NCBI GenBank assembly: GCA_018052825.1 | Contig: JAGPMN010000002.1 | Location: 1 to 64,000, forward strand | Source: Methanothrix sp. | GTDB taxonomy: Archaea > Halobacteriota > Methanosarcinia > Methanotrichales > Methanotrichaceae | Reading direction: 5' to 3' | Length of the DNA stretch: 64,000 nucleotides | Part shown: positions 43,056-51,322 of the stretch, in pieces | How positions within the stretch are numbered: position 1 is the stretch's first letter | Layout of the letters: the number at the start of each line of letters is the position of its first letter | Translations under genes and position numbers: made by a program | Notes under the pieces: generated by a model | What the model saw: the letters and a program-made list of their open reading frames with translations, nothing else | Told to the model about the DNA's origin: nothing | Databases searched by the model: none

Positions 43056-43872
43056 GATCGGCTTTGTCTCCCGGAGTGAGAGCGAGTCTGTGCAACTGGC
43101 CGGCATGCTCATTCAGCAGATCGAGGGCGAGGCGGGCGTGCAGGTGCTGGTAGACGAGGACCTAGCCACCAGGATCGGCAGGCAGGGCTGCTCAGTGGCG
43201 GAGATGGAGCGGCAGAGGGTCGACTTCATCGTATCCATAGGAGGAGACGGCACAATCCTGCGCACCATTCACAAGATGGCAGACCCCGTGCCCATTCTGG
43301 GCATAAACATGGGCACCCTGGGCTTTCTGGTGGACGTGGAGCCCGGGGACGCTGTGGATACCCTTAAGCGGCTGCTATCGGGATTCGACGTGGACGTGAG
43401 AAGCCGGCTCAAGCTTCTTCTCAACGGCGTCTGCCTGCCCCGGGCCACCAATGAGATCGCGTTTCTCACAGCCAGCCCTGCCAAGATGATCGAGTTTGAG
43501 ATCATAGTGGACGGGGCGCTCATGGAGGACTTCAGGGCGGACGGGGTCATCATCGCCACAGCCACCGGCTCCACCGCATACGCCATGTCAGCAGGCGGGC
43601 CCATAGTCGACCCCCGCGTGGATGCGATTGTGCTCGTGCCCATGGCCCCCTTCAAGCTCTCGTCGCGGCCATGGGTGATTCCGGGGGACAGCGTCATAGA
43701 GGTGCGGCTGAAGCTGCCCGGCAAGGAGGCGCTGGTGGTGGTGGACGGGCAGAGCTCGGCCACCATCTCCTCTCAGGATAGGATTGTCATCAGCAAGGCC
43801 AAGACCCCGGCCAGGTTCGTCAAGGTGGCGAGAGACGGCTTCTACGCCAAGGTGAAGAGCAAGCTGACTTAA
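43042..43872 (+). CDS. nadK: NAD kinase
   Basis: The 276-residue protein phosphorylates NAD+ to NADP+. Motifs: SIGGDGTILRTIH, NMGTLGFLVDVEP and the diphosphate-binding ATATGSTAYAMSAGGPIVDP. The start is GTG 43042, giving MGQIKIGFVSRSES, inside the end of the phosphatase gene; longer starts have no support. The gene ends at 43872, directly against the stop of the convergent methyltransferase-like gene. Confidence 0.94.
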   Translation: MGQIKIGFVSRSESESVQLAGMLIQQIEGEAGVQVLVDEDLATRIGRQGCSVAEMERQRVDFIVSIGGDGTILRTIHKMADPVPILGINMGTLGFLVDVEPGDAVDTLKRLLSGFDVDVRSRLKLLLNGVCLPRATNEIAFLTASPAKMIEFEIIVDGALMEDFRADGVIIATATGSTAYAMSAGGPIVDPRVDAIVLVPMAPFKLSSRPWVIPGDSVIEVRLKLPGKEALVVVDGQSSATISSQDRIVISKAKTPARFVKVARDGFYAKVKSKLT

Positions 43873-44460
43873 TTACGATCTCAGGCGCGGCAGGAACATT
43901 GGCACAGATTGCCGGTACTCCTCATACTCCTGTCCGAACTGCTCCAGGAGAGATCTCTCCTCGTGAAGGGCTCCCAGAAGGAAGTAGAGTGTGGCGGAGA
44001 GGTTGAAGGCCAGGAGGCTCTCAGTCATGCAGGGCGACAGCCACAGAAAAAGTATGGCGAAGACGTAGAGGGGATGCCTGACACGGCTGTAAATGCCGCC
44101 TTTCACCAGCTCATCCACTCCGGCTGCATCCCCTCCTCTGAGCACCTGGTCCAGGCCGAGGAATCTGGAGAGGCCAGTGCGGTGTAGTGTCGCTATCGCC
44201 GCCCCCGCCGCCAGGATCTGTCCTGCCATCATCGCCCACATCCAGGGAGGCGTGATGGTGTAGATCATCCTGTCCGGCAAGAAGAGGATAGCGATGAAGG
44301 GCAGCATCATTAAGAGGGAGAGAAGATTGTAGGCTGGCCTCTGCCAGCGGCCATAGCCTCTGTCCACGGCCCGGCCTTTGAACGCTGGATCTGCCAGCAG
44401 GCTGTGCACTGCCGCGAAGAGGAGGAAATAGGCTGTCATGATAAGAGCGCCAGAAGTCAT
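43873..44460 (-). CDS. isoprenylcysteine methyltransferase-like (ICMT/NnrU type) membrane protein
   Basis: The protein has about five membrane helices and the family motif GGIYSRVRHPLYVFAILFLW near its C-terminal third, then EERSLLEQFGQEYEEYRQSV, which forms the SAM-binding end in ICMT-like enzymes. It may methylate a lipid or small hydrophobic substrate. The exact target is unknown. ATG 44460 (MTSGALIM) has GAGG upstream; ATG 44469 and 44496 are alternatives. Confidence 0.82.
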   Translation of the reverse strand: MTSGALIMTAYFLLFAAVHSLLADPAFKGRAVDRGYGRWQRPAYNLLSLLMMLPFIAILFLPDRMIYTITPPWMWAMMAGQILAAGAAIATLHRTGLSRFLGLDQVLRGGDAAGVDELVKGGIYSRVRHPLYVFAILFLWLSPCMTESLLAFNLSATLYFLLGALHEERSLLEQFGQEYEEYRQSVPMFLPRLRS

Positions 44461-44556
44461 GATCCTCATCCCTATGATCGAATTACGATCGTACATATCC
44501 CTGGCAAACTATTAATAATTCTCATCTCACGTGGGAGGCGGAAGTGAGTCTCTTCC

Positions 44557-45561
44557 ATGGGCAGCCTTTCCGACCTCTCTGGGCAGGATCCCAGCCTGCT
44601 AAAGGAGGAGCCGGAGTTCTGGGAGCGCCAGAACAGGTGCGTGGATGAGGTCGATCTCAAGATGGCCCGCGACCTGCCAGATGATACCCCGGATTTCATA
44701 ATGAATGTGATTGCCGAATTCGAGGAGGAGGCAGCACGGTTTTGCTTCTCCGGCGCATCCGGCCTCGTTTTAGATGCCGGTTGCGGCAACGGAAACCTTC
44801 TCCTGCGCGCCCTGAATTATGGCAGGGGGAGGGATGAAACCGATGGAGATGCCATGCGGTCTGATCGGCCCCCTCGAATCGTCGGCATGGACTTCTCCCG
44901 CAACCTGTTGGGCAGAGCCGCCCTTCGGGCTGCCACGGATCGGTGCGGCGGCGGTGGAGCCGGTCAAGCAGCAGATGGCGCTGCCGGCTTTTTGCAGGGC
45001 TCTGTCACAGCCCTGCCCTTCCAGGATCGGTCATTCGACAGGGTAGTGAGCAGCGGCGTCCTGACCTGCCTTCCGAACTCTGCCGCGGCATTATGCGCAT
45101 TGCAGGAGTTCTATCGTGTCCTAAAGCCCGGAGGCGTGCTGGTTGTGGACTTCTTCTCCCGCATCTCCCACTATACCCTCGTGCGAAAGCACATCTTCCG
45201 GGAGAGGACATCCCCTCCAGAATACGTATCTCCTGCAGAGTTTCGGGCCTGGCTGGAGGATTCCGGATTTGCAGTGATCAGCCGCCGCGGCTTTGACTTC
45301 AAGCTCTGCCAGGGCTATCTCTTCATGAGCCGGTGGCGGCCTCTCATCGATCCCGGCTTCATTCAGGAGAGGGCCTCACGGTTTGTAGAGCGGCGGATTC
45401 TGCCGACGAGGCCCGGCCTCAACCTGCTCGGCTACAGGATATATGTGAAATGCCGGAAAAAAATAGGCTTATTTCAGCTCGCCCCTCACCAGCATGTTCT
45501 TGATCTGATATTTGGTGGACGATGCAGGATAGCTGATGATCTTGGCAATCTCCCTCTGTGA
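44557..45561 (+). CDS. class I SAM-dependent methyltransferase
   Basis: Motif I is VLDAGCGNGNLLLRAL, motif II is IVGMDFSRNLLG, and motif IV/post is FDRVVSSGVLTCLPN with FYRVLKPGGVLVVDFF. Gly/Asp-rich insertions after motif I and II are unusual in length. Substrate unknown. The natural domain seems to end near GYRIYVKCRKK; the frame continues 30 residues and overlaps the opposite gene by 93 bases, so the true stop may have been lost. Confidence 0.88.
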   Translation: MGSLSDLSGQDPSLLKEEPEFWERQNRCVDEVDLKMARDLPDDTPDFIMNVIAEFEEEAARFCFSGASGLVLDAGCGNGNLLLRALNYGRGRDETDGDAMRSDRPPRIVGMDFSRNLLGRAALRAATDRCGGGGAGQAADGAAGFLQGSVTALPFQDRSFDRVVSSGVLTCLPNSAAALCALQEFYRVLKPGGVLVVDFFSRISHYTLVRKHIFRERTSPPEYVSPAEFRAWLEDSGFAVISRRGFDFKLCQGYLFMSRWRPLIDPGFIQERASRFVERRILPTRPGLNLLGYRIYVKCRKKIGLFQLAPHQHVLDLIFGGRCRIADDLGNLPL

Positions 45562-45867
45562 GGGCCGGGGGTCCTGAGACCAGAGAACTTTGATCTTTTC
45601 TATGGCCTCGGCGTTATCGGAGATCCTGGGGCGGCTGATCCTTAATTTGACCTGCTCATCGTCTTCTGGCTCTGATGCCGGATCATCCTCCATCTCCCCA
45701 TCCTGGCTGGCGGCATTGACGAACTGAAGTGCCCTTTCGGATATGTTTTCCAGTATCAACTGGGATGCGAGCTTCTTGAGAGTCATCCCCTTCAGCACGG
45801 CCTCCGCCTCCAGACCCATATAAGCTTCCTGGGTTATCTCTATTCTCGTATACCTGCCGCTGGGCAT
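45469..45867 (-). CDS. DNA-binding protein with ribbon-helix-helix and winged-helix-like parts
   Basis: The N-terminus (RYTRIEITQEAYMGLEAEAV) resembles a ribbon-helix-helix fold; the C-terminus (SQREIAKIISYPASSTKYQI) resembles a helix-turn-helix. An acidic linker (EMEDDPASEPEDDEQ) joins them. It is 132 residues. Probably an archaeal transcription factor. The 3' end overlaps the methyltransferase reading frame by 93 bases. Confidence 0.72.
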   Translation of the reverse strand: MPSGRYTRIEITQEAYMGLEAEAVLKGMTLKKLASQLILENISERALQFVNAASQDGEMEDDPASEPEDDEQVKLRISRPRISDNAEAIEKIKVLWSQDPRPSQREIAKIISYPASSTKYQIKNMLVRGELK

Positions 45868-45930
45868 AGGCTGTCAGATCCTCTCGTCCAGTGATGGGTT
45901 ATCTTCATTAATTAAATTTCCGCCGGCCAT

Positions 45931-46767
45931 CTAGTCCCAGGTGAGGCGGGGCGCAGGCCTGAGAAACTCATCTATGTCGCTGACCTCAAAGAACTCCCTT
46001 CTTCTGTCCCAGGCGCGCTCAGCAGCCTTCTTCCTCATCTCGGTCACATCCCCCTGGGTCAGGTACTTCCTGGTGATCAGGGCATCCAGCATGGCCTCCA
46101 CCATCTCCGCCTGGGCGGCTACGGCGGACTGCATGCGGGATATCTGTGGCTGGAAGAGCCTGACCAGGGGCCGGTCCCTTTCATCATAGCTCTTATCCAC
46201 CAGTACGATCTCGTACTTGAACATATTTCCATGACGGGACCAGAGGATGGTGTCGGAAAACCTCATCTCCCGTGGCTGCTCGCAGATGCCACGCCTGACC
46301 ACCGAAAAGTAGCCGTCGTCCCTCATGAGCAGGCGCAGCCGGGCGTCCTGCTCAGGGGTGACCATCACCCTGGACCTGATGCACAGCTCGTCTCCGTCAA
46401 ACACCTCTTCGTAGGAGTAGGGGCAGAGGGTGATATCGTTCAGGCGCAGGGACTGAACCATCAGATCCTCCATCTCCTCCAGAACGATCTCATGATGATA
46501 CTCGGAGTTGTGACCCTCCCCCTGGCAGCAGAATGAGCTTTTTGCCACCTCCCACCGCCCAGTGACATCTCCGGCCTCATCGGTTGAGGAGATGCCTTCA
46601 TGCTCGGCCCTCCTGATCTTCAAAAGGAGAGATCTGTGGGCCAGCAGGCTGCCGGCTATAAGCCTCAACCTGATCCTCTTTAAGGTCCGGCCGGTATGCC
46701 TGGAGGTAAAGGCAGACTGCTCCTCAAGATCGACTATCAGCTCTTCCTCTGAAAAATCGACATTCAT
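45931..46767 (-). CDS. hypothetical protein
   Basis: The product of about 278 residues is acidic, without signal peptide or membrane segment. The N-terminus (FSEEELIVDLEEQSAF) and C-terminus (AAERAWDRRREFFEVSDIDE) look helical, the middle beta-rich. ATG 46767 (MNVDFSEEELI) is favoured over 46803. No family is recognised; it precedes the DNA-binding gene by 63 bases on the same strand. Confidence 0.7.
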   Translation of the reverse strand: MNVDFSEEELIVDLEEQSAFTSRHTGRTLKRIRLRLIAGSLLAHRSLLLKIRRAEHEGISSTDEAGDVTGRWEVAKSSFCCQGEGHNSEYHHEIVLEEMEDLMVQSLRLNDITLCPYSYEEVFDGDELCIRSRVMVTPEQDARLRLLMRDDGYFSVVRRGICEQPREMRFSDTILWSRHGNMFKYEIVLVDKSYDERDRPLVRLFQPQISRMQSAVAAQAEMVEAMLDALITRKYLTQGDVTEMRKKAAERAWDRRREFFEVSDIDEFLRPAPRLTWD

Positions 46768-46870
46768 CGCCGCCCTGCTCCCGCCTCCGATTGGAGAATG
46801 CAAGATATATGCCTTCCAGATTAATTAAGCTTATCTGAGCAGCCGCGCCTCATGCCGGCAGCCCCGAAGC

Positions 46871-46903
46871 AAAAAAAAGCAGGCGAGGTTGGCCTTCCTC
46901 GCC
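46871..46903 (-). terminator. hairpin and T-run after the DUF1646 gene
   Basis: Read on the minus strand, GGCGAGG (46903-46897) and CCTCGCC (46888-46882) form a 7-bp stem with an 8-nt loop, followed by GC and eight T. It begins two bases after the DUF1646 stop. T-runs alone can end archaeal transcription; the hairpin is extra. Confidence 0.7.
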
Positions 46904-46904
46904 C

Positions 46905-48038
46905 TCAGAAATGAAATTCCACATGGAAGGGGATATAGAATATCCAGACATAGTAGAGGGCCATCAGTATCAGGCCTAGTGGCACACCCGCTCTGGCCCA
47001 CTCCTTGCTGGTGATGTTAAGCTTCTGGGCGGAGATGATGTTGGGTATGTTTCCGGGAATCAGCATGCCTCCTGAGATGAGAAGCCCCATCAACACAGCC
47101 TGAATCTGGGTGATCTCCATGGCCGGAGACAGCTCCGCTGCAGTGAGTGTGGCGTTGTCCAGGATGGCAGAGATCATGTTGACCCAGTAGAGCACCTGGG
47201 ATGGAACTGTGAGCAGATACTTGTCTATCACGATCTTCATGCCTCCGCCCAAAAGCAGCAGTGCCATGACGAATAAGTAGACCTTGGCTGCCCTCATAAT
47301 CACATCCCTGAGCGTCTCTTCCACCTCCTCGACCTTGAGGCAGCTCTCAGCTCCCTTCTTGCCTGTGAAGAGCATGGCGAGAAGTCCCATGGCCAGTACT
47401 CCCGGTATTATGTAGACGGCCAGGCGGTTGAAGAGGAAGAAGAATCCAGCCTGGTAGGGCTCGCCCTGCAGCTTGGTGATGGCGATGGTGGAGAGGGGCT
47501 CTCCAATGGGTGTGAGAACGGCGCCAAGGCCTATGGAGAAGCAGGCGACAATGGCCACATTGATCTTTGTTTTTCTGTCCATGGGGATGCAGTTGAGCGT
47601 CTCCACCAGCAGCAGGGCGGCGATTATGGCCGTAATCACGCTGGAGGCGAGGCCCAGTATGACCACAATCAGGAAGACTACCAGCTTTACGGAGACCTTG
47701 TCCAAAATGGAGGCCATGATGTGCTGGGCCTGCCTTCGCCCGTAGTGGAATATCAGTCCGGCTACGAGAACCGCCGGGACTATTCCTTTGACCACCGGCT
47801 CCTTGATCGCCTCCATGACCAGCTTCATATTCCAGCCGACCTCTTCAATCTGCTCGGCGCTGTAGCCGATGCTGTGCAGCACTGCTTCGCTCTCAAAGCC
47901 TGCGATGGTCACAGCCAGTACGCCCATTACAAAGAGAAACGCTTCAAGGTTATGCTCTATCTTCTTTACCAGGAAGGGGCCGAGAAGAACTATCAGTACG
48001 ATGGTAAATAAACCTATATCAACATATGTAAGCGGCAT
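46905..48038 (-). CDS. DUF1646 family membrane transporter
   Basis: The 377-residue protein has about ten membrane helices and matches the DUF1646 family of the ion transporter (Arsb/NhaD-like) superfamily: LVETLNCIPMDRKTKINVAI, GLGAVLTPIGEPLSTIAITK and ISGGMLIPGNIPNIISAQKL, the latter two being paired re-entrant-like segments. The substrate is unknown; a cation/proton exchange or organic anion role is possible. It is followed by a clear terminator. Confidence 0.88.
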   Translation of the reverse strand: MPLTYVDIGLFTIVLIVLLGPFLVKKIEHNLEAFLFVMGVLAVTIAGFESEAVLHSIGYSAEQIEEVGWNMKLVMEAIKEPVVKGIVPAVLVAGLIFHYGRRQAQHIMASILDKVSVKLVVFLIVVILGLASSVITAIIAALLLVETLNCIPMDRKTKINVAIVACFSIGLGAVLTPIGEPLSTIAITKLQGEPYQAGFFFLFNRLAVYIIPGVLAMGLLAMLFTGKKGAESCLKVEEVEETLRDVIMRAAKVYLFVMALLLLGGGMKIVIDKYLLTVPSQVLYWVNMISAILDNATLTAAELSPAMEITQIQAVLMGLLISGGMLIPGNIPNIISAQKLNITSKEWARAGVPLGLILMALYYVWIFYIPFHVEFHF

Positions 48039-48516
48039 TCTCCCACCTCATTTTTTTCAATATCCCATCCACCCCAGCCAAAGATTCTCGCCATCGATTA
48101 TACTGGACGGCAACGGCTATGGTTCGCAGATCCCTCCTACTTATAATATTAATAATAATCAATAGCATACGCCAAGGTGGACAGGCAGACCGAATAAAGG
48201 AGCACGAGATATACGCCGTACGCGGACTTCGATGGAGGTGAGCTAAACCCCTGTAAAGCAAACGCCGATGTCATGCTCATTTCCGGTCTACCCGCAAGCT
48301 CCAATGATCAAAAGGTTTTTAACTCTTTTGGTATAAAGACAAAAATAGGAAATTGGCCAAAAAACAGGGCAGATGCGAAATAAGAACCTGGCGGACAAAC
48401 AGCATGAGAAGAGGTGATGAGCAGCTGCTGCCTGCGCGAGAACAAAAACGGAATGCACCGGTTTACTCTCTGCTATTTTCCCACAGATGAGGGCGAAAAA
48501 TAGGACGGATTTTTCC
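48039..48516. other. intergenic region of about 480 bases
   Basis: No convincing protein gene. An inverted repeat CAAAAG/CTTTTG spans 48309-48330 around GTTTTTAACT. A 28-codon frame from ATG 48403 (MRRGDEQLLPAREQKRN) is preceded by no good site and is probably chance. The region holds the DUF1646 promoter, on the minus strand, near 48065-48110. Confidence 0.4.
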
Positions 48517-49476
48517 TCAAGGCAGCTGTATCGTCCCCATCACGCGCAGCTTTCCGCCCTCGGGGTATGTCAAAACCGCCTTTGCGCCGGGACGGTAGAC
48601 GAGCATCTTGTCAAGGTTGAGTGTGAGATCCGGCCTGTGCCAGTCATCCGGCGCAGCCGCCGCCTCCACTCTGGCCGGAACATACTGCATCCAGTGTCCG
48701 ATATGAAGTACCATGCCCTCCTTGATAGGGGCGGGCCAGTATTTGACAATCGACGCCGGGGCCTTCAGAGATGAGACAGATTTGATGGATCTGTCGCTGG
48801 TGAGGATGGTGCCCCGGTCGAGGTCCTCCACCTCCACTCCCTTGAGGGCTATTCCCGTCCTCTCCCCAACTCCGGCGCTCTCGAAGTCCTCGTCGTGCTT
48901 TTGAATGGAGCGCACTTGGGCGGTCTTCCCGCCGGGCAGGACCCTCAGGATATCGTGCCTCTTGATGCTGCCATCCGCCACAGATCCCAGTACCACTGTA
49001 CCTATGCCCCGCACATTGAAGAAGTGGTCAACTGGCATGGTCCCGGTCTCTGCATTCTGGGGGGAGGCGATATTGGCGACCTGCTCCAGCAGCCCTTCGC
49101 GAAGGGCGTTTTTGTCCTCAGGCAGGAATTGGTAGCCGTCCACAACTGTGCCCTTGATCAGGGGAGCGATCTGCTCCCTTGCCATGTAATTTCTCAGTAT
49201 GACTACTCCATCCTCAATGCCCATGCAGTCCAGCATTATGACCGACTCGCCAAAGGCTGGATCTATCCTGTCCACTACCAGAATAGCCCTGGCAGCCATG
49301 GAGACGGCATAAAAAAGAGGGGCGAGCCGCTCCGGATATCTTGTGGGCTCTATGAATGTGACTGTGTTCTGCCCTTTCTTCAGATTGTAAAATGTAATGT
49401 CGCTGGATGTGCCCTTCTTTCCCAGATCTCTGCTGAAATCAGGAGCGCCCAGGACCGCAACATTGAGATTTGCCAT
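48517..49476 (-). CDS. SelB-like / EF-Tu paralogue with degenerate GTPase domain
   Basis: The protein of 319 residues aligns with an EF-Tu-type G domain followed by domain 2 and 3 barrels (HFFNVRGIGTVVLGSVADGS, IKRHDILRVLPGGKTAQVRS). The P-loop is absent: the place of GxxxxGKS reads GAPDFSRDLGKKGTSS, and NKxD is replaced by LRNY. It fits the archaeal SelB-like family reported to have lost GTP-binding motifs. It may bind RNA or ribosome without hydrolysis. Start ATG 49476 (MANLNVAVLG). Confidence 0.85.
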   Translation of the reverse strand: MANLNVAVLGAPDFSRDLGKKGTSSDITFYNLKKGQNTVTFIEPTRYPERLAPLFYAVSMAARAILVVDRIDPAFGESVIMLDCMGIEDGVVILRNYMAREQIAPLIKGTVVDGYQFLPEDKNALREGLLEQVANIASPQNAETGTMPVDHFFNVRGIGTVVLGSVADGSIKRHDILRVLPGGKTAQVRSIQKHDEDFESAGVGERTGIALKGVEVEDLDRGTILTSDRSIKSVSSLKAPASIVKYWPAPIKEGMVLHIGHWMQYVPARVEAAAAPDDWHRPDLTLNLDKMLVYRPGAKAVLTYPEGGKLRVMGTIQLP

Positions 49477-49593
49477 GCGTTCCCAGAATGCCCCCGGAGA
49501 TAAAAGGCTTTGCGGTGCAGCATTAATTACGGAACAAAACCACAGAGATCTCATTCAGCTCATGGGATCTATTTTGAACCATAATGCACAATC

Positions 49594-49630
49594 TTTAAAT
49601 ATAATGTACTTTTTACATCATTAGAGTACA
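49594..49630 (+). promoter_or_regulatory. promoter and possible operator of the trp operon
   Basis: A TATA box TTTAAATATA (49594-49603) stands about 56 bases before the trpD start. Directly after it come ATGTA (49604-49608), TACAT (49614-49618) and GTACA (49626-49630), resembling the TGTACA-type boxes bound by archaeal TrpY. Repeats of this type would let a repressor cover the transcription start. TrpY itself is not in this window. Confidence 0.45.
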
Positions 49631-49658
49631 AGATTATACATTAACACTGGTGGTTGCA

Positions 49659-50684
49659 ATGAGCTATCTTCAAAAGATCGTGGACGGGCGCGACCTGACA
49701 GTAGAAGAGGCTGAGTCGCTCATGGGCGAGATATTCAGCAGCGCCACTGATGCCCAGATCGGCTCCATCCTCATCGCCCTGCGCATAAAGGGCGAATCGG
49801 TGAGCGAAATCGCCGGATTTGCCAAACAGATGAGGCAGTCTGCTATCCGCATCCATCCCCGGGTGAAAGGCATCCTGGTTGACACCTGCGGCACAGGCGG
49901 AGACGCCTCCAACACCATCAATGTGAGCACTGCGGCAGCCATAGTATCCGCCGCATGCGGCGTTCCCGTGGCCAAGCACGGCAACTATGCCATCAGCTCA
50001 AAATGCGGCAGTGCGAACGTGCTTTCTGAGCTGGGCGTCAACATCAGCCCCTCGCCCCAGGAGGTCTCCGATATGATAGAGAGACTGGGTATCGGGTTCA
50101 TGCTGGCCCCTGCCTTTCATCCTGCCATGAAGCGGGTGGGCCCGCTGCGAAGGGAGATCGGCCTGCGCACGGTCTTCAACATCCTCGGCCCTCTCACCAA
50201 CCCTGCAGGGGCGGCTGCCCAGGTGATGGGTGTGTACGATCCTGCCCTGTGTGAAAAGCTTGCGAATGTACTGAAGATCCTGGGCACAGAGAGGGCCATG
50301 GTGGTGCATGGCATGGGCATGGATGAGATCACCAATACCGGTGAAACCCATGTAGCCGAGCTGAAGGATGGAACGGTGACAAGCTACTGTCTGCAGCCCG
50401 AGGATCTGGGCTATCCGAGGTCCAGGCCTGCCGATATTGCCGGCGGCTCGCCTGAAGAGAACGCCCGGAAGCTGGCCTCCGTAATGAAAGGGGAGAGATC
50501 CCCTGCCAGGGACATCATAGCCATGAACAGCGGGGCAGCGATCTATATCTGCGGACGGGCGGCGAGCCTTCAGGATGGAGCCCGGATGGCGGAGGAGGCC
50601 CTGGACTCGGGAAGAGCTCTTCGCGTCCTGAAGCAGATGACCGAGGCTGGTGGCGAGCCGGAGAAGCTGGAGCGGTTCCTGTGA
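49659..50684 (+). CDS. trpD: anthranilate phosphoribosyltransferase
   Basis: TrpD transfers phosphoribose from PRPP to anthranilate. Motifs: DTCGTGGDASNTINVSTAAA (PRPP-binding), KHGNYAISSKCGSANVLSEL and FNILGPLTNPAGA. ATG 49659 is preferred over GTG 49650, with GGTGG upstream. It is first in a tight trpD-F-E-G-C operon and overlaps trpF by four bases. trpD at the front differs from orders in many other methanogens, where it is last. Confidence 0.96.
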   Translation: MSYLQKIVDGRDLTVEEAESLMGEIFSSATDAQIGSILIALRIKGESVSEIAGFAKQMRQSAIRIHPRVKGILVDTCGTGGDASNTINVSTAAAIVSAACGVPVAKHGNYAISSKCGSANVLSELGVNISPSPQEVSDMIERLGIGFMLAPAFHPAMKRVGPLRREIGLRTVFNILGPLTNPAGAAAQVMGVYDPALCEKLANVLKILGTERAMVVHGMGMDEITNTGETHVAELKDGTVTSYCLQPEDLGYPRSRPADIAGGSPEENARKLASVMKGERSPARDIIAMNSGAAIYICGRAASLQDGARMAEEALDSGRALRVLKQMTEAGGEPEKLERFL

Positions 50685-51322
50685 CCCGCATAAAGATCTG
50701 CGGCATAATGAACCGCACTGAACTATTCGCAGCCATGAAGTCCGGGGCCGACGCAGTCGGGTTTGTGGTGGAGATAGCCTCCTCCCGGCACTGCCTGTCC
50801 GCTGAGGAGGCCGGGCGGCTGATCAGGCATGTACCTCTCTTCCACAGGAGCGTGGCGGTGATCGCTCCTCAGGACGTGGACGGAGCAGTCTCTCTGGCGG
50901 CCCGCACCGGTGCAGACATTCTGCAGGTGCACGGCTCTCTGGATGCCTCCGATCTGGCAGAGCTGAAGGGCAGGGTCATCCAGAAGATCGTGGCCGCGCT
51001 CCCTGCAGAGACGGAGCTGGATGAGGCACGCCGCTTCGCCTGCAGCGCAGACGCCATTCTGCTGGACACATTCGCAGGCGGCGTTTTTGGGGGAACGGGT
51101 GAAGTACACGACTGGGAGAAAAGCGCCAGCCTGGCTGCCGGCCTCCCCGTGCCTGTGATACTGGCCGGGGGGCTTCATCCCGGCAATGTGGTTGAAGCCA
51201 TCCGCAGGGTGCGGCCCTATGCAGTGGATGCCTCCAGCTGCCTGGAGACGGAGGGCAGAAAGGATGAGAGGAAGATGGCCGAGTTTGTCAGGGAGGTGGG
51301 GGCATGTCCTCCTCATATGTAG
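50681..51322 (+). CDS. trpF: phosphoribosylanthranilate isomerase
   Basis: TrpF converts phosphoribosylanthranilate to CdRP by Amadori rearrangement. The 213-residue barrel has IKICGIMNRTELFAAMKSGA with the catalytic Cys, ILLDTFAGGVFGGTGEVHDW with the catalytic Asp, and ILAGGLHPGNVVEAI near the phosphate site. Start GTG 50681 (GTGA overlap with trpD). It overlaps trpE by 19 bases. Confidence 0.95.
   Translation: MTRIKICGIMNRTELFAAMKSGADAVGFVVEIASSRHCLSAEEAGRLIRHVPLFHRSVAVIAPQDVDGAVSLAARTGADILQVHGSLDASDLAELKGRVIQKIVAALPAETELDEARRFACSADAILLDTFAGGVFGGTGEVHDWEKSASLAAGLPVPVILAGGLHPGNVVEAIRRVRPYAVDASSCLETEGRKDERKMAEFVREVGACPPHM

Noticed and set aside
48403-48489. 28-codon frame from ATG 48403
   Set aside because: No supported ribosome-binding site spacing, no family, and an isolated position in a long non-coding gap.
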